The notes beneath the pieces are model-generated. The model was not told where the DNA came from. It saw nothing but the letters and a program-made list of their open reading frames with translations, and ran no database searches. Below, in pieces: positions 6,542 to 10,098 of a stretch of DNA of 10,098 nucleotides. The translations under genes and the position numbers were made by a program. The stretch is from Acidobacteriaceae bacterium. GTDB taxonomy: Bacteria; Acidobacteriota; Terriglobia; Terriglobales; Acidobacteriaceae. The stretch spans positions 1 through 10,098 of the forward strand of contig JASHVU010000266.1 in NCBI GenBank assembly GCA_030044455.1, read 5' to 3'. Every line of letters begins with the position of its first letter. Within the stretch, counting starts at the first letter, position 1.

Positions 6542-8524
6542 CTATTTGGCAAGACCGACGCGTCGGAGCAGATCGTTAAAGCGCGGGTCGGAGCGCAAAG
6601 GATCAAGGCAGGGATCGATCTTAAGATAAACGAATCCGACATCGTGTGCCTTAAATGCTTCTTCCAGCCATTTGAACGCTTCCTCCTTTTCACCGAGTCC
6701 GGTATAGACTAGCGCGATCTCATATCTTCCAACGCCGTTTTCCAGCACGTGCTCCTGCAGTTTTGATATCGTCCTTCGAGCCGCGGCCACTTGGCCGGCT
6801 CGGGCATAGGCATTGCCCAAATGACCCAGAGAGTCCGGACCATCGCCGGACTTCAGGAATTCGGCGATGGACTCTGCGTACATCCCTTTTTCCGCGTATA
6901 CGTCGCCCAGCAGAAAGCTCCAATCGGCCGGCGTGATGTCCAGTGCGCGAACTGTCCGGGTAAGCGGAAGTACCTGGTCATACTGACGGAGAAAGTAATA
7001 GAGGAACCCTTCATAATGAACCGACCGGCCGGAAACAGGATCGAGGTCCACGCCTCGCTTCACCTCTTCAATCGCCTTCTGCTGCTGGCCCGTGCGCACC
7101 AGGTAGAACGCATATTTTTGGTGGATGGCTGCGGAATTTGGATTAAGTTCAAGCGCGCGGCGGAACTCCGTTTCTGCGGTCGCCCAGTCCCAGTCCAGGG
7201 TCATGGCTGCATTGGCGAGCTCGGCATGGCCTTCGGGAAGCGATTCGTCCAACTCTATCGCCTTGATTGCTTCTGATTTCTGCCTGGAAAAGGCTTCGTG
7301 ATATGCCATCTGGCCAGACTCGCCCATCCTTCCATACCAGTAAGCCAATGCAGCATGGGCCTGCGCATAGTTTGGATTCTTTTCGAGCGCCTTATTGAAA
7401 TACATCACCGCGCTCTTATAGTTGTCGGCGTCCAATTGCAACATTCCATGCAGATACAAATCCTGGGCTTCGGGGTCGATAGGGCGGCTGCGGGCGAGCC
7501 GTGCCTGCTCCTGGGGCGTGACATTGATGCTGATCTGATCTGCAATTGCCTGCGCCACTTCTCCTTGCAGAGCCAAAACGCTGGTAATGTCGCGGACATA
7601 GGTGTGGGCCCAGATCTGGCGGTCGGTTCTTGCATCGATCAGTTGAGCGCTGATTCGCACCTCGCTGCCCTCGCGCTGCACACCTCCCTCGACAACTCCA
7701 TCCACAGATAACTCATGAGCGATATCAGGCAGCTTCTTTTTCGTGCCTTTGTAACTCATTGCCGAAGTCAGGGAGATGACCCGGAGCGTAGAAACCTGGC
7801 CCAGATCGTTGATCAGCTCTTCCGTCATCCCGTCGGCGAAATACTCCTGCCCCGGATCGCCGGACAGATTTTTGAGAGGAAGAATAGCGATGGAGCGAAT
7901 CCCCGAGTGAGCATGGGAATTCACATACCAATATCTGAAGCCGAAATAGCCGATCAACGCGATGGCGGCCAGCCCAATTGCAACGCTAGACCAGGCGCGG
8001 GGCGTGAGGCGGAGTCCCCGCGACGGTGGAGGAGGTAACACAACGATTGGCAAAACAGGCTTCTCAACCCCGGGCGTTGCCGGCAGCGCAATGGATTGCC
8101 CCGCGGTGGATAAAGGCACCGCGCGAGGCTGCGGCTGAGGCGTGAACTCCGGAGATTCGAAGATGAATCGAGCTACATACGATCCGCTGGGCAGTTCGAT
8201 CCGTACGGCCAGTTTTCGATCCGATTCAAAGTAGTGCTGCGCCAGCTTCTTTCGTACTTCATTTGCTTTGACGCGGACAACAGCATCGCTTCCCGTGTCG
8301 TAATCGATGGGGCGACCGAACATCTCCGCCCCGATCATTCGCTCCCGTAAACTATCAACCTTTCCTTCCAGAGTGCGCTCAACAATCAGTTGCAGGAAGT
8401 CCTGGGACCGTTCGCTGTTCGCGAATTCATGGCTCGCTTTCAGCTCTTTCAGATGCAGACGCACTAAAGCGATTTGCTCGGGACTGAGGAAGTTCGCTTT
8501 CAATGTTGCGTCAGTTGCTGACAT
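6542..8524 (-). CDS. Membrane-anchored TolB-like domain/TPR protein
   Basis: A 660-residue protein from the ATG at 8524. The frame also has a TTG at 8551, but the ATG gives the more natural start, with a weak TAGG 6 bases before it. Domains: residues 12-115 carry the module RSQDFLQLIVERTLEGK...IGAEMFGR...YDTGSDAVVRVKANEVRKKLAQHY, frequent ahead of TolB-like, TPR or cyclase domains in acidobacteria and proteobacteria, of no function I can name. A Pro-rich linker follows (about 125-170), then one transmembrane helix (about 179-201, VAIGLAAIALIGYFGFRYWYV). A TolB N-terminal/FlgO-like domain follows (about 208-335: SIAILPLKNLSGDPGQEYFADGMTEELINDL), then TPR repeats to the end, closing with the family tail DPCLDPLRSDPRFNDLLRRVGL. 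With the N-module inside and TolB/TPR outside, a signal-sensing or scaffold role is plausible but unproven. It is divergent from the TonB receptor gene and convergent to the tRNA. Confidence 0.93.
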   Translation of the reverse strand: MSATDATLKANFLSPEQIALVRLHLKELKASHEFANSERSQDFLQLIVERTLEGKVDSLRERMIGAEMFGRPIDYDTGSDAVVRVKANEVRKKLAQHYFESDRKLAVRIELPSGSYVARFIFESPEFTPQPQPRAVPLSTAGQSIALPATPGVEKPVLPIVVLPPPPSRGLRLTPRAWSSVAIGLAAIALIGYFGFRYWYVNSHAHSGIRSIAILPLKNLSGDPGQEYFADGMTEELINDLGQVSTLRVISLTSAMSYKGTKKKLPDIAHELSVDGVVEGGVQREGSEVRISAQLIDARTDRQIWAHTYVRDITSVLALQGEVAQAIADQISINVTPQEQARLARSRPIDPEAQDLYLHGMLQLDADNYKSAVMYFNKALEKNPNYAQAHAALAYWYGRMGESGQMAYHEAFSRQKSEAIKAIELDESLPEGHAELANAAMTLDWDWATAETEFRRALELNPNSAAIHQKYAFYLVRTGQQQKAIEEVKRGVDLDPVSGRSVHYEGFLYYFLRQYDQVLPLTRTVRALDITPADWSFLLGDVYAEKGMYAESIAEFLKSGDGPDSLGHLGNAYARAGQVAAARRTISKLQEHVLENGVGRYEIALVYTGLGEKEEAFKWLEEAFKAHDVGFVYLKIDPCLDPLRSDPRFNDLLRRVGLAK

Positions 8525-8605
8525 TGCGCGCCTATTTCCTATGGTTTCCAACTATAACATCCAATGAACAAACGTGGCCTGAGAGGGAGAGAAACGGGGA
8601 TCACT

Positions 8606-8634
8606 TGTATAGATAAACGTTTTAGATACAACAA
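8606..8634 (-). promoter_or_regulatory. Candidate promoter of the TolB/TPR gene
   Basis: Read on the minus strand, TTGTTG (8634-8629) is followed after 17 bases by TATACA (8611-8606). Transcription would start near 8599, leaving a leader of about 75 bases. The spacing is ideal; the boxes match consensus only moderately (3 and 4 of 6). The pair lies in a locally AT-rich patch, which adds some support. Confidence 0.4.
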
Positions 8635-8675
8635 CCTATCTCAAGATACGTGTCAGCAAACCGTTACGAACGTTG

Positions 8676-8718
8676 CACATTGTTATCGGTAGTGCTCCAA
8701 TGTGGGGCGGTTAACCGC
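8676..8718. promoter_or_regulatory. Paired dyads, possible regulator binding sites
   Basis: CACATTG (8676-8682) and CAATGTG (8698-8704) are perfect 7-base inverted arms with a 15-base spacer. Immediately after lies GCGGTTAACCGC (8707-8718), a perfect 12-bp palindrome. Both lie in the divergent gap, about 340 bases ahead of the receptor start and about 150 bases behind the TolB/TPR start. The regulator is unknown and chance occurrence of the first dyad is possible. Confidence 0.35.
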
Positions 8719-9043
8719 TGGCAAGACGACTGCTCTGGGGAAAACGCTTACTCGCTTGCCGGATTTCACATCGGGTTCCTCTCACCCCGGCTAACGAAGT
8801 GTCGTATCGAGAGAGCTCGGGAGTTGCCTTACCAATCAAGCAGCCGTGCCGGGTAATCCGGAAGAGATTTCCCCATTCTGCAGGCGAATCAAAAGTGACG
8901 ACCGGAGAGTGATTCAACACGAACCGGCTTTTTAGAGCGCAAGTACTTCCGCCGATGTGTCAAACCTCGAGCAGTTGGGATCACCCACGTCGAAGACACG
9001 AAGCGGAAGCAAGTGAGACAGAAAGTCAACTAACCGTTTGCTC

Positions 9044-9049
9044 AGGAGG
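9044..9049 (+). promoter_or_regulatory. Strong ribosome binding site of the receptor gene
   Basis: AGGAGG, a full anti-Shine-Dalgarno match, ends 6 bases before the ATG at 9056. It is the best such site in the window. Confidence 0.9.
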
Positions 9050-9055
9050 CAGACA

Positions 9056-10098
9056 ATGAATCGACTCGCGAGCCAGATTCACCTTGCAAAGCTATCCGTG
9101 GCGAAGAGGCCGACATGGAGGTGTCTGATGGTCGGCTTTGCATCGATTGCCATGCTCGTGGCACTCGCGCCGGGAGCATGGGGTCAGGACAACGCAACCA
9201 TCAACGGTACGGTCGCGGACTCCACGGGAGCGGTAGTCCCCAGCGCCACAATAACCCTCACCAACCCGGCCACTGGCCAGGTGAGAACAGAAATCTCAAA
9301 CGCCGCAGGCACCTACCGCTTTGCCAACGTGGGCATCGGTACTTACACCCTGGCAGCGTTAGGCTCGGGCTTTGAGAAATACACGCAGACGGGCATCGTT
9401 ATCCACCCGGCGCAATCGCTGGAAGTGAACATTCAGCTCGCGGTCGGGAGCCAGACTCAAACCGTGACCGTGGCGGCGGACGCCTTGCAGGTTCAAACCG
9501 AGACCAGCGAACTCAGCACGCTGATCAGCGGTCAGCAGGTTCAGCAACTTGCGACCAATGGCCGCAATGTTACCTCGCTGGCGGCTCTGGGCCTTGGAGT
9601 CTCCAACAACCTGCCGCCGTTTGGCGGCGTGAATGCCCTCACATCTGCCAACGGGATTGAATTCAATGGAACCCGCTCGACGCACAATATCTATCTTCTC
9701 GACGGCGCCGAACAGAACGATCGCGGCTGCGGCGGCTGCTTTATGAACCTGCCTTCGCAGGATGCACTCGCCGAATTCCAGACCTTGGACAGCAACTACA
9801 GTCCCGACTATGGAATCGGCTCCGGTGGAACCATCGTCATGGTGCTCAAATCGGGCACCCACCGGTTCCACGGAGAGGTTTATGAGTTCAATCGCAACAC
9901 CGCCTATGACGCGTCTGACTACTTCAGCAGATCGACGCCCGAATTCAAGTTGAACCTCCCTGGCGGCAACATTGGCGGGCCGATTTGGATACCTCACGTG
10001 TATAACGAGAACCGCAACCGGACGTTCTTCTTCTGGAATGAAGAATGGCGGAGGCTGATCCAGGGCAGTTCGCCTTCGGTGTCGAATGCCATTCTGAA
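9056..10098 (+). CDS. TonB-dependent receptor with carboxypeptidase-regulatory-like N-terminal domain (5' part)
   Basis: The frame is open to the window edge: 347 codons of a protein that in this family usually exceeds 1000 residues. Residues 1-43 are an export signal (KRPTWRCLMVGFASIAMLVA, cleavage near AWG-Q). Residues 45-130 are a carboxypeptidase-regulatory-like beta domain (INGTVADSTGAVVPSATITL, NAAGTYRFANVGIGTYTLA). The plug follows at about 140-270, with LDGAEQNDRG, PSQDALAEFQTLDSNYSPDYG and GSGGTIVMVLKSGT, the Oar-like acidobacterial pattern. The start of the outer-membrane barrel shows FHGEVYEFNRN...DYFSR...GGNIGGPIW and RTFFFWNEEWRR. The role is energised uptake of large nutrients, often oligosaccharides, with substrate unknown. 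Oddities are an in-frame second start with its own Shine-Dalgarno (ATG 9128) and a CGGC pair (C225, C228) in the plug. Confidence 0.95.
   Translation, partial: MNRLASQIHLAKLSVAKRPTWRCLMVGFASIAMLVALAPGAWGQDNATINGTVADSTGAVVPSATITLTNPATGQVRTEISNAAGTYRFANVGIGTYTLAALGSGFEKYTQTGIVIHPAQSLEVNIQLAVGSQTQTVTVAADALQVQTETSELSTLISGQQVQQLATNGRNVTSLAALGLGVSNNLPPFGGVNALTSANGIEFNGTRSTHNIYLLDGAEQNDRGCGGCFMNLPSQDALAEFQTLDSNYSPDYGIGSGGTIVMVLKSGTHRFHGEVYEFNRNTAYDASDYFSRSTPEFKLNLPGGNIGGPIWIPHVYNENRNRTFFFWNEEWRRLIQGSSPSVSNAIL
9117..9122 (+). promoter_or_regulatory. Second ribosome binding site inside the receptor gene
   Basis: GGAGGT stands 5 bases before an in-frame ATG at 9128. Starting there gives MVGFASIAMLVALAPGAWGQ, a signal peptide of ordinary length. 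It may be the true or an additional start; the upstream AGGAGG/ATG pair at 9044-9058 is slightly better placed. Confidence 0.45.

Larger units (their letters stand above)
8525..9055. other. Divergent control region, 531 bases without a supported gene
   Basis: The two short open frames here (8650-8856 plus, 8711-8920 minus) overlap on opposite strands, lack ribosome binding sites and resemble no family, so I treat the stretch as non-coding. It holds a promoter-like pair for the minus-strand gene (8606-8634), an inverted repeat CACATTG/CAATGTG (8676-8704) and a perfect 12-bp palindrome (8707-8718). At its right end is the strong AGGAGG of the receptor gene. From 8720 to 9040 I see no strong structure. 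Its length suggests long 5' leaders or regulator binding. Confidence 0.55.

Noticed and set aside
6555..6566. Perfect 12-bp palindrome CCGACGCGTCGG
   Set aside because: It lies in the last codons of the TolB/TPR gene, in the conserved tail region, and is explained by coding constraint and GC-rich chance.
6015..6629. 204-codon plus-strand open frame
   Set aside because: It runs through the end of the small secreted protein gene in another frame and through the whole tRNA-Ala gene, so it is chance.
8650..8920. Two short overlapping open frames on opposite strands in the divergent gap
   Set aside because: They have no ribosome binding site, no recognisable motif, and each occupies the other's antisense; likely non-coding.
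9359..9997. 212-codon minus-strand open frame inside the receptor gene
   Set aside because: It is antisense to a well-supported TonB receptor sequence and shows no motif of its own.

Overview
The window looks like an ordinary chromosomal stretch from an acidobacterium (Acidobacteriota, probably class Terriglobia). The evidence is lineage-typical gene families side by side: an ADOP-type orphan ABC permease (a duplicated MacB/FtsX-like protein), a TonB-dependent receptor with an N-terminal carboxypeptidase-regulatory-like domain, a TolB-like/TPR membrane protein, and two small secreted proteins of the kind common in these genomes. Base composition is moderately GC-rich throughout. I see no integrase, transposase, phage gene or CRISPR array.

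Layout. Bases 1-57 are the end of a plus-strand gene. Next comes a 347-base gap with a good intrinsic terminator (240-268) and a dense set of palindromes (310-406). The palindromes run into the start codon of a solitary P-loop ATPase with a probable C-terminal winged helix (405-1547). An ADOP permease follows (1774-4188). After a gap with a perfect 10-bp hairpin come two exported proteins on the plus strand (4449-5624 and 5689-6147), then tRNA-Ala(CGC) with its own extended -10 promoter (6202-6277). A minus-strand gene (6542-8524) for a membrane-anchored TolB-like/TPR protein converges on the tRNA, with a perfect 12-bp hairpin between them. A 531-base gap with several dyads separates that gene from a divergent TonB-dependent receptor gene, which starts at 9056 and runs off the window.

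How the parts relate. I see no clear multi-gene pathway. The ATPase appears to be a single-gene unit that may control itself: seven related half-sites overlap both its best promoter and its ATG, and it has no Shine-Dalgarno sequence. The two secreted proteins may be co-transcribed. The TolB-like/TPR protein and the TonB receptor share a divergent control region, but a functional link is only a guess. The most unusual signal is the palindrome array and its relation to the ATPase. The rest is mostly well-known family members with some odd details: a vWA-like domain without a MIDAS motif, two Shine-Dalgarno/ATG pairs on the receptor gene, and a possible small RNA upstream of the ATPase.
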